From Allacma fusca (taxonomy: Eukaryota; Arthropoda; Collembola; Symphypleona; Sminthuridae), in NCBI GenBank assembly GCA_947179485.1, contig OX359249.1, forward strand, positions 2,418,001-2,482,000: a stretch of 64,000 nt of DNA. Reading direction: 5' to 3'. Each line of letters begins with the position of its first letter. The stretch's first letter is position 1. The notes beneath the pieces were generated by a model. That model was not told where the DNA came from. It worked only from the letters and a program-made list of their open reading frames with translations, and ran no database searches. This document shows, piece after piece, positions 57,090-64,000 of the stretch. A program made the translations under genes and the position numbers.

Positions 57090-58469
57090 TCAAGTAGGGA
57101 AATTCGAAGGTTTTAAACGAGAGACATGAACTCTACCAACAACTTTTAATGATTTTGGACATTTCAATTCACAAATTGTATTGGATATTAATTTTGAAAT
57201 AACAAAAGGACCTGAATATTTTTTACATAATGAACTTGTAATTCCTTTTGCTGCGTTTGAAATATTTAATGCAATTGAATAGACCGAATCCCCTACTTTA
57301 TACTTAGACTCACTCCTGCCCTTATTATAGATAGCCATATATTTTTGTTGATTATCATAAGTATTATCTCTAGCAAGATTGAGAATAAATTGTATTCGGT
57401 CACTGAACTCGTCATTATGATCAATTCCAGACGTTACAATTTGCAATGCATTATCAACAGGGGTTTTTAACTCCCTCCCAAAATTTAGGTAAACTGGAGA
57501 AAATTCCGTCGTATCATTATTAGACGTATTTATTGCAAAACCTATCTCATCTAATTTACGATCCCAATCGATACACCTATCGATTTGTGTAATTATGCGA
57601 TCTTTTATAGTACGATTATAACGCTCGCATGGATTACTTTGTGGGTGATATGAAGCAATTTTCCAAGGTTTTATGTTCAGAGAATTACACCACTGCAAGA
57701 ATCTTTTACTATTAAATTGCGTTGCATTGTCACTTGTAATTGTTAAAGGAAAACCCCATTTAAGAAAAACTATCCAAAGCCGTTTAATTATACTTGCTGC
57801 AGTTGCAGACTTAAGGGCAAAAAGTTCGACATATTTAGTTGCATTACACATAACCACCAAAATATATCTATTTCCCTTTCTACTTTTCACATAAGGTCCA
57901 CATAAATCTGCACATACATTATCCCAGGGTTCACCTATATCAGGAGAAGTACCAATTCCAATTTTATAGGAATGAGACGACTTAGACTTCTGATAAATAA
58001 CACATGCCCGCACAAATTTAATGATATCTGAACGCATCCGTTTCCAATAAAATCGTTCCTCAATTCTTTTAAACGTCTTATTTATACCCATATGACCGGA
58101 CAAATCATTCGCATGAAAATATGACATTATTCCCCTAACATGGTCTTGTGGCACCCACAGTTTCCAAAATTTAGATTCATTTTCCCATAATTTAGACAAA
58201 CTTCCAACGTATTTATATAAGCATCCATCATCCGACAACTCAGCATCTCGTGAAAGTTTTATAATACATTGAGGGTATTCCAATGAAGGATTAGAACAAT
58301 AAGCTATTACTTGTGCTAATGTTTCATCGTTGTTTTGACTCTGTATTAATGTTTTACGACTTATTGTAGGAAGATCATCAACCGTATTTATTTCATAAAC
58401 GCGGGATAAAGCATCCGCAGCTTCATTATTCATTATGAATGCCTTTTCTGTATTTAACTTCAAACTCAT
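57090..58469 (-). CDS. pol: Pol, second part: integrase (displaced frame)
   Basis: 459 codons in the +1 frame relative to the preceding Pol segment, overlapping it by 44 bases. Seen: NNEAADALSR at 14-23, the usual end of RNase H and the point where the two parts should join; an HHCC-type finger H119, H126, C156 with Tyr at 159 in place of the last Cys; catalytic D188 (ADLCGP), D247 (TSDNATQF) and E282 (HPQSNPCERYNR); and a C-terminal domain with YKVGDSVYS and KYSGPFVISKL. No chromodomain. Function in the family: integration of the cDNA into host DNA. The ATG at 58469 is probably not a true start; the frame change is explained by the 7-bp duplication at 58434-58422. The 73-codon + frame opposite is a shadow. 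Confidence 0.93.
   Translation of the reverse strand: MSLKLNTEKAFIMNNEAADALSRVYEINTVDDLPTISRKTLIQSQNNDETLAQVIAYCSNPSLEYPQCIIKLSRDAELSDDGCLYKYVGSLSKLWENESKFWKLWVPQDHVRGIMSYFHANDLSGHMGINKTFKRIEERFYWKRMRSDIIKFVRACVIYQKSKSSHSYKIGIGTSPDIGEPWDNVCADLCGPYVKSRKGNRYILVVMCNATKYVELFALKSATAASIIKRLWIVFLKWGFPLTITSDNATQFNSKRFLQWCNSLNIKPWKIASYHPQSNPCERYNRTIKDRIITQIDRCIDWDRKLDEIGFAINTSNNDTTEFSPVYLNFGRELKTPVDNALQIVTSGIDHNDEFSDRIQFILNLARDNTYDNQQKYMAIYNKGRSESKYKVGDSVYSIALNISNAAKGITSSLCKKYSGPFVISKLISNTICELKCPKSLKVVGRVHVSRLKPSNFPT
58422..58434 (-). other. 7-bp tandem duplication breaking Pol
   Basis: On the element strand, AATGAAT is followed at once by AATGAA plus G. The repeat shifts the frame and creates the TAA at 58428-58426. 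Conserved RNase H sequence runs up to it in one frame, and the conserved ADALSR block follows just after it in another. This is best read as a lesion rather than a programmed shift. Confidence 0.8.
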
Positions 58470-60396
58470 ATCCCTGTAATTCTAACATCCACCTAGCTAT
58501 TCTTCCAGTTGGATCTTTCAAGGTTTTTAAATATGTTAGAGCCTTATGGTCAGTTTCAACAGTAAATTTAGATAATTCGATAAACCCTCGAAACTTCCTA
58601 ATTGAATAAATAATAGCTAATGCCTCCTTTTCAGTCGTTGAATAGTTTAATTCAGCCGGTGTTAATCCTCTACTAGCAAACCAAACAGGATACTTATTTC
58701 CATCTCGTTCCTGACCTAATATACCAGAAATTCCAGTGTTACTAGCATCAGTATTAATTATAAACGATTTATTAAGGTCTGGCATATATAAACACGATGC
58801 CTCATTTAACCCCTTACGGAAACTATCAAAAGAAGCTTGGCAATCTTCTGTCCACAAAAATTTTACACCCTTTCTCAATAATCTATACAATGGCCTCGCT
58901 ATATTCTCAAATTTATCAAAGAAATGGCGATAAAACCCAACAAATCCAAGGAAACGTTGTACCGTTTTTACATTATTAGGGACCGGATATTCCTCAAGAG
59001 CTTTCACCTTATCCAACAATGGTCTGTACTTTCCTTCCCCTATTAAATAACCTAAAAATACAACTGACTTTTGCGCAATCTGAACCTTCTTTGGATTTAT
59101 ATGGAACCCATGTTTCAATAACGCTGCCAATACTAATTCGAGATGAATTAAATGATCATCTAGGCAGTCACTCCAGCAAATAGCATCATCAACATAGACG
59201 ATCACGTATATCCATAATCCTTCTCCAAGTGCTAATTCCACAGCATCTTGAAAAGTAGCCCCGGAGTTTTTTAATCCAAATGGTACTACCTTAAAACGGA
59301 ATAATCCTTTTGGTCCTCTAAATGCTGTCTTATTCCGATCTTCCTCTGCAACTTCAATATGAAAATAACTTGACGGTGCATCCAATACTGTAAATATAAT
59401 CCCATCAGAAAGTGCTACTATAACATCTTGTAAACGCGGAGCACAAATCTTGTTAGGAACAGTTACTTCATTAACTTTCCTATAGTCGAACGTAACTCTA
59501 TACCCAGTTGTACCATCACCATTCTTCTTTGGAACAATTACTGGTTCTGAACACCATGGACTTTCGCATCTTTCAATCAAATCTAATTCAAGTAGTTCAT
59601 CAATAGCATTCTGATACACTGCTCGCTTTGCTGGTGTCATTGCTCTAGGTTTTGAAGCAATTGGTTTTGCATTACCAGTATCTATTCTATGTTTAACTAA
59701 ATGACATTTACCTGGACGTTTAGAAAACATAGGAGTAAATTGCCGAAATAATTCCTTAAATTTTATTTTATAATCAGAATTTAAATTAACATTATTTTCT
59801 ATTTTATCATTTATAATATTCATACTATCATTATTTTCAATATTCAAACATTCCCTAGAAGTCAACATTTCACTTGTATCAATAAAATTAATATCTATAT
59901 CTACATCAGGTATTAAATCAGACGACCATGATCCTTCACTAACACAGACATTTATTCTATACTTTCCTAAGAAATCTCGACCCAAAATACATTCCCTTTT
60001 AGAAGATAATATCATTACAAACCTATGTTCAATTTTACCAAAAGGAGTATCAATCATTATATCTACAAATCCATCGGTTTTACCTATCCCACTTACTGTT
60101 AATACGTCTCTCATATCGAATTGAATACAAATTCTTTTATTATTTATAATATTTACAAAGCTAGAACCTAAAACTGACATTGTCGCTCCTGGATCTAATA
60201 AAGCTTGAACATTCACATCTAACACATTAATTTCCATAAATACAGGAGGATATTGTAATTCTGAGTAGCGTATATCTTCATTTAAATCGTAGTGAGGATT
60301 AATCGGTACCACCTGAGTTTGCCTCACTGTCTGCTCGGTGGACGACTGTTTCCCTGTACTGGTGTATTTCGTCCTTGTTGGGATGAATCCCTGCTT
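58426..60396 (-). CDS. pol: Pol, first part: protease, reverse transcriptase, RNase H
   Basis: Open from 60396 (after a TAA at 60399-60397) to TAA at 58428-58426, in the -1 frame relative to Gag. Numbering from the GTG at 60327: aspartic protease with D45-P46-G47-A48 (usual D-S/T-G-A) and ILGRDFL at 114-120; reverse transcriptase with TVLDAPSSY (D316), FGLKNSGATFQ and YVDD at 378-381; and RNase H with NTDAS (D527), TTEKEAL (E566-E568) and ETDHKAL (D593). It stops abruptly within the conserved RNase H-integrase joint. The GTG is not expected to be a start; translation should enter by frameshifting at 60354-60348. All reverse transcriptase and RNase H acidic residues are present. Pro46 in the protease site is unusual and may inactivate it. 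Confidence 0.95.
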   Translation of the reverse strand, partial: KQGFIPTRTKYTSTGKQSSTEQTVRQTQVVPINPHYDLNEDIRYSELQYPPVFMEINVLDVNVQALLDPGATMSVLGSSFVNIINNKRICIQFDMRDVLTVSGIGKTDGFVDIMIDTPFGKIEHRFVMILSSKRECILGRDFLGKYRINVCVSEGSWSSDLIPDVDIDINFIDTSEMLTSRECLNIENNDSMNIINDKIENNVNLNSDYKIKFKELFRQFTPMFSKRPGKCHLVKHRIDTGNAKPIASKPRAMTPAKRAVYQNAIDELLELDLIERCESPWCSEPVIVPKKNGDGTTGYRVTFDYRKVNEVTVPNKICAPRLQDVIVALSDGIIFTVLDAPSSYFHIEVAEEDRNKTAFRGPKGLFRFKVVPFGLKNSGATFQDAVELALGEGLWIYVIVYVDDAICWSDCLDDHLIHLELVLAALLKHGFHINPKKVQIAQKSVVFLGYLIGEGKYRPLLDKVKALEEYPVPNNVKTVQRFLGFVGFYRHFFDKFENIARPLYRLLRKGVKFLWTEDCQASFDSFRKGLNEASCLYMPDLNKSFIINTDASNTGISGILGQERDGNKYPVWFASRGLTPAELNYSTTEKEALAIIYSIRKFRGFIELSKFTVETDHKALTYLKTLKDPTGRIARWMLELQGYEFEVKYRKGIHNE
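60292..60354 (-). other. Gag-Pol -1 frameshift signal (slippery site plus pseudoknot)
   Basis: On the element strand, the heptamer G GGA AAC (60354-60348) is in the correct Gag phase (X XXY YYZ). After a 6-base spacer comes stem 1: CCACC (60341-60337) with GGTGG (60313-60309), extended by GAG/CTC around one bulged A. The loop carries GTGAGG (60327-60322), which is exactly complementary to CCTCAC (60297-60292) downstream. Together they form an H-type pseudoknot. The Gag stop lies inside it. The Pol frame is open only from 60396, so slippage at this site is the natural entry into Pol. Confidence 0.85.
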
Positions 60397-61832
60397 TTAC
60401 TTCCACTAGCATTTTCTGCACTATTGCGCCCTCTCTCTTGGTTATCATTCACTCCAGAATTCTGATTATGTGTATTCTGATTTGACATATTACCCCAATT
60501 GCTTCTATTATTATAATCTCCATGATTATTATTCCAATGTTTATTATTATTATTATTATTCCATCGTCTAGGATGAGGACTATCATTTCTTTGAAAATGC
60601 ACTTTGGGCTGTTGTCTCCAATTAGGACCATTAGAATCATCACTCTTACTTTCAATTTGTTTGTGATGGAATGCTCCATATTGATCAAATGAACTTCTCT
60701 GTAACTCAGGTATAATAGTAGCGTTTTCCAAACACTTCACTTCCTTCATATCACTATCCACGATTGTATCACCTACCTTAGATGTACTCACAGATGTGCG
60801 ATAAGCCAATGATGGTTCCAGTCCTTGATTAAGAATTGGAGATTTATACTCCCTATCCAACGCTACACTCAATTGAGCATCATAAGCAATATCCATCATC
60901 TCTTTCAAACTATTAAATTCTCTCCTGAATGACAACACTTTCGCCCTATATTGTGGATGCATCAACTCTAAAACTTTCTCGCATCTTACCTTCTCATTAA
61001 TTTCAGGATTAATTCTCTCATAGAAATCATCTATCACGCAGATAAACTTCGATAATGGTTCTTCAACTCCTTGATATCTATTATCCAGATCTCGTAGCAT
61101 ATTCCTACCATAATTTCCACTCTGAAATTCTCGTCTGAAATACCTTCTAAAATCACCAAAATTTTCAAAAGAATACATCTTCAAAACTCTCCTGTACCAT
61201 AAATAAGCATCATCAATCAAAGCATAAGGAATAACCAGTCTTAACATTTCATCATCCGAATACCCTACCGCAGTTTGATATTTTTCTAATTCCAATAAGA
61301 AATCATAAGGCGTCCTTGTTTCGTGAGATCCAGCGTACTTGGGTATATGTACATCCTTTGCTTTCAACCGCTGTGTCTTAATATTCCCATCATCTCCTCG
61401 CTGATCCCTAACATACTGCATATCTTGTCCTATCCATCCCCTATTTCCATCATAATATGCATTCGGAACTTGCTCACAAAATTGTCCACTCACACCATCC
61501 TCATTTGTCCAGTACTGTTGCTCATCATTATCATGACTAAATCGTGCATTATAATTATACTCATTATTATTACATCGATTTTCTTCTAACTGTAACCGTT
61601 TTTCAATGCTAGACATACGTTCATTAATAGAAGTCAAATGATTAGTTAATACACCTGTTAATTTTTGCATCAACTGATTACACAACTGATCATTACTGGA
61701 AACCACCAATCCATCTCCTTGTACATTATTCTCATCGCTTCTCGTATTTTCCAATACACTATCATTCATTGTACTTGAAAATCGTTCCGTCACCCTAGCG
61801 TTTTTATTATTTCTATAATTCCGTCTCGGCAT
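60324..61832 (-). CDS. gag: Gag polyprotein of the gypsy element
   Basis: 502 residues from an ATG 67 bases after the 5' LTR to TGA at 60326-60324. Seen: a possible short coiled coil (about 45-85); a retrotransposon gag domain at about 160-300 with the typical IPYALIDDAYLWYRRVL and FGDFRRYFRREFQ helices; and a C-terminal tail very rich in Asn, Arg, Gly and Ser (about 410-500, including a run of Asn). There is no CCHC zinc knuckle; the basic Asn/Arg tail presumably binds RNA instead. Known of the family: Gag forms the cytoplasmic particle in which reverse transcription occurs. The last 73 bases overlap the Pol frame, and the stop lies inside the predicted frameshift pseudoknot. The 79-codon Ile/Asn-rich frame at 60449-60688 is a shadow of this gene. 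Confidence 0.95.
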   Translation of the reverse strand: MPRRNYRNNKNARVTERFSSTMNDSVLENTRSDENNVQGDGLVVSSNDQLCNQLMQKLTGVLTNHLTSINERMSSIEKRLQLEENRCNNNEYNYNARFSHDNDEQQYWTNEDGVSGQFCEQVPNAYYDGNRGWIGQDMQYVRDQRGDDGNIKTQRLKAKDVHIPKYAGSHETRTPYDFLLELEKYQTAVGYSDDEMLRLVIPYALIDDAYLWYRRVLKMYSFENFGDFRRYFRREFQSGNYGRNMLRDLDNRYQGVEEPLSKFICVIDDFYERINPEINEKVRCEKVLELMHPQYRAKVLSFRREFNSLKEMMDIAYDAQLSVALDREYKSPILNQGLEPSLAYRTSVSTSKVGDTIVDSDMKEVKCLENATIIPELQRSSFDQYGAFHHKQIESKSDDSNGPNWRQQPKVHFQRNDSPHPRRWNNNNNNKHWNNNHGDYNNRSNWGNMSNQNTHNQNSGVNDNQERGRNSAENASGSKSRDSSQQGRNTPVQGNSRPPSRQ

Positions 61833-61898
61833 ATTGAAATTTCAATTTAATTCTCAATAAATATTTATTATACACCAAACTGATCCCGGTTGAGCATT

Positions 61899-62410
61899 TG
61901 TAAGGAACTGTTTAAATGGGCTCAATACTAAATTCCTGTACAATCCTATTATATAGCAGTCATTGAATAATATCGCAAGGTTTATGAAGCACTCTGTATA
62001 ACAAGACACAACGCTATCTTTATTCAAACTGAATGAATCAACATATTACAAGCAGTAGTATTTTAATTAGAGCTGAGTATGGACATATGAAACCAATACT
62101 AGTAATTGAGTATCTCAATTATATTGTATAACTATAATTATTATTCCGGACCAACTAGGCATCCCAGTCAGCTTCCCATTTTATGAGTTCGAGAATCACG
62201 AACTCTCAAACGAGACTGAAGCTATCAAAAGCTGTGTTTCTGCTTTTATAGCTTTTCCAGGAAATACTGATTGGCTATGCCTTGCTGTCCAATGAATCTG
62301 ATTATTCCTAAACTGATCACTTTAACTAATTTATAATAACAAGTTATTTATAAATACATTCTCTATTCACTCCAACGCACTTAACCATAGTAATAGTAAA
62401 ATATTTTACA
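61899..62410 (-). repeat. 5' LTR of the gypsy element
   Basis: 512 bp, same ends as the 3' LTR. It carries the promoter elements annotated at 62214-62274 and leads to the gag ATG 67 bases downstream. Confidence 0.97.
62214..62274 (-). promoter_or_regulatory. LTR core promoter: CCAAT, TATA, initiator
   Basis: On the element strand: CCAAT at 62274-62270, TATAAAAG at 62250-62243 and TCAGTC at 62219-62214. The A of the initiator is 33 bases from the first T of the TATA box. TCAGT is the arthropod initiator consensus. Transcription, and so the R region, would start at about 62217. Confidence 0.75.
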
Positions 62411-62414
62411 ATAC

Positions 62415-64000
62415 ATAGACTGCACTGTTTACATTTAAGACTGCCATTTTAAGTCAATGTAAGGGTAAGGACTTAATCATACGAAAAGTATGTAGCTCAA
62501 ATAAAGAAAGACATTGCAAGTCGCAAGTAGCACATTACATTAGTACAATAATAATAAGTTACAATTAATGGTAGCATGGTACGGAAAGTCGCTGGCGCAC
62601 GTAAGTATGTACCTTACCTATCGCGTTTTCTTGGAAATTTATCTTCATCATGCATCTCAAGGCGTATAACAAAATGCTTTCTGGAATACTGCCCATCAAG
62701 GGTGGCCGTTCTCAAAACAAATAGACTCATAACTTGTTTTTGGGTTTCTACTTCTCCAGCAAAAAATTTCGTCCCAACCCGAATTTCTTGGAATAAAAAA
62801 ATTCGTCCCGTAGAAGTTTACGGCCCGTCACGAAATGACCCGATAATTAAAATTTAATTAAAAACTATTAATTGTCCCGATCCCGACCTGAATTAACTCG
62901 GGGCAAAAATATTTGTCCCGATCTGAACATGAAATGACTGGGAACAAAAATATTGGTCCCGATACCGACCTGAAATGACTCGGAACATAAATATTTGTCC
63001 CGATCCTGATTCTGTCCGGAAATATATGGGGTCACTATTTATGTTAAGAAATTATCCCGATTCTGTCCGAAAATATATGGGGTCAATATTTATGCTCCGA
63101 AATTGTCCCAATTCCGTCCGTAAGTATATGAGGTTCAATATTTATGTTCCGAAATTGTCCCGTCCCGATCAGAAGCCCTGCATGTTGTCAACGTAAGCAA
63201 ATGAAGACGACTTAGTTTCTGATCCCTTACACAATCAAATTCATACTTATTGACTACACACAATAACACGCAAGCTCTTAAGGAGCCATTCATCAGCTCG
63301 GTCCGAAGTACGGGTTTCGCGAATGAAAAATCGTGTTGTGTCCCGCTACTACAGTCCGATTTCAGGGATTTTTTTGTGAGTACACAAAAATCGTACGTGC
63401 ATTTTTACTAGTGGCAAAGCCGACCACTTCCCTTAATTATTTTAAACACATGCAGTTTCTCCACTACACCACAGAAATTGATTGTGAAAGGCCCTAGACA
63501 ATTTTGCTTTCAAGGTAGCTTTTAGTTCATATATTACATATTAGCATTAGCACACATAGCGCATTAGCACATAATATAGCATTTGTAGGTGCACTTTATC
63601 AGAGGAAGAGTAAATTCATTTGCTCTCCTATCCTTTCTCCAATAAAAGCCAAAAGACCTTAATGAAGTTTCACTGAAATGAATGCCGACAATCTCCCTTA
63701 GTTATTAAATGCCCTGTTGCTTTTCTACTTCGTGGCTTCGAAAATTAGTAGTTAAACGTCCTTCCACATCCACACCATTTTGCTTTTAAGGCCACTTGTA
63801 AGTAGATCATTTTGCATAATGGTTATAGCTTCTGCGGGAAACAAATTTTTGCTTTCCGCGAAAGACTTTGGGCAGTCCTAAATCCTCGGAACAAGATTAC
63901 GTGTCCCCATAACGTCCTGAAAGAACACGAGACAGGAAAATAGTAGTCCCAAAACTGTCCCGTTTGCAAACAAAAACAGTTCAGAATCTTGATTCTAAAA
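62415..64000. other. Right flank of the gypsy insertion
   Basis: No gene recognised. It contains tandem repeats at 62878-63172. At 63870-64000 there is a stretch (GTCCCG…TGCAAACAAAAA) related to the foldback at 53066-54025. Confidence 0.55.
62878..63172. repeat. TGTCCCGAT minisatellite: 41-bp units then units of about 52 bp
   Basis: CGAT after TGTCC/GGTCC falls at 62878, 62919, 62960 and 63001, exactly 41 bases apart. From 63007 the unit changes to about 52 bases (TCTGTCCG..AATATATGGGGTCA..ATTTATG). It ends near GATCAGAAGCCCTG. The short Met-Arg-Ser-like open frames here are repeat by-products. Confidence 0.85.

Larger units (their letters stand above)
54635..62410 (-). mobile_element. Ty3/gypsy-type LTR retrotransposon, full length, 7776 bp
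   Basis: Two 512-bp LTRs (54635-55146 and 61899-62410) bracket gag, pol and a third ORF, all on the - strand. The 4-bp target duplication is ATAC (54631-54634 and 62411-62414). Domain order protease, reverse transcriptase, RNase H, integrase defines the Ty3/gypsy type. The LTRs differ at one position (C at 54707, T at 61971), so insertion was recent. The polypurine-like AGGGAGAG lies at 55150-55157 just before the 3' LTR. No clear tRNA primer site (TGG…) directly follows the 5' LTR. Pol is interrupted by a frameshift, so autonomy is doubtful. Confidence 0.97.

Noticed and set aside
60325-60327. GTG as the start codon of Pol
   Set aside because: It is only the first start-like codon in the overlap. 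The Pol frame is open further upstream (to 60396), and a complete frameshift signal explains entry better.
60449-60688. 79-codon Ile/Met-rich frame inside gag
   Set aside because: Out-of-frame shadow of the Asn-rich tail of Gag.
62975-63196. 73-codon + frame with repeated Arg-Lys-Tyr-Met-Gly-Ser blocks
   Set aside because: By-product of the roughly 52-bp minisatellite units; no start context or splice partners.

Overview
The window reads as AT-rich nuclear DNA of an animal, most likely an arthropod. The reasons are one spliced host gene with GT-AG introns, an arthropod-style TCAGT initiator in a retroelement promoter, and a very high load of class II transposon relics with Ty3/gypsy. No genus or order can be named from the sequence alone.

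Only one host protein-coding gene is well supported: a KANK family gene (KN motif and ankyrin repeats) on the + strand. It has eleven coding exons between 24843 and 35585. Every splice junction keeps the reading frame, and the exons add up to 3039 nt, or 1012 residues. The order is a divergent KN motif, a KANK coiled coil, a Ser/Pro-rich linker, the EWFR block and five ankyrin repeats. The ATG sits just downstream of a good 3' splice site, so 5' non-coding exons probably lie further upstream.

1-24.8 kb has no convincing gene. It holds a hAT-like element with an exact 8-bp target duplication (2235-3414), a weaker 2.3-kb inverted-repeat element (7322-9596), a foldback (16.2-16.65 kb), a 0.75-kb long-inverted-repeat element (21256-22004), a 25-bp minisatellite and a 166-bp hairpin. 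35.6-38.5 kb is empty apart from a small G-rich hairpin.

38.5-54 kb is a nest of transposons inserted into one another. It has hAT-type elements with 8-bp duplications at 38498, 42647, 44428, 47588 and 47902. A decayed hAT with recognisable transposase pieces (39613-43282) was hit by a long-inverted-repeat element with a 9-bp duplication (39914-41035) and by a hAT MITE. Two closely similar copies of another hAT-type element lie at 44388 and 51971 in opposite orientation. One of them splits a 71/31-bp satellite and itself carries a smaller insertion, for which the other copy is the empty site.

54635-62410 is a complete Ty3/gypsy-type LTR retrotransposon on the - strand. Its 512-bp LTRs differ by one base and it has a 4-bp duplication (ATAC). 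It carries gag, pol (protease, reverse transcriptase, RNase H, integrase) and an extra acidic ORF of unknown function where env would be. Gag and Pol are joined by a textbook -1 frameshift signal, a GGGAAAC heptamer with a predicted H-type pseudoknot. Pol is broken between RNase H and integrase by a 7-bp tandem duplication. The protease and integrase each lack one usual motif residue, so this copy is young but probably not autonomous. The right flank (62.4-64 kb) holds 41-bp and about 52-bp tandem repeats.
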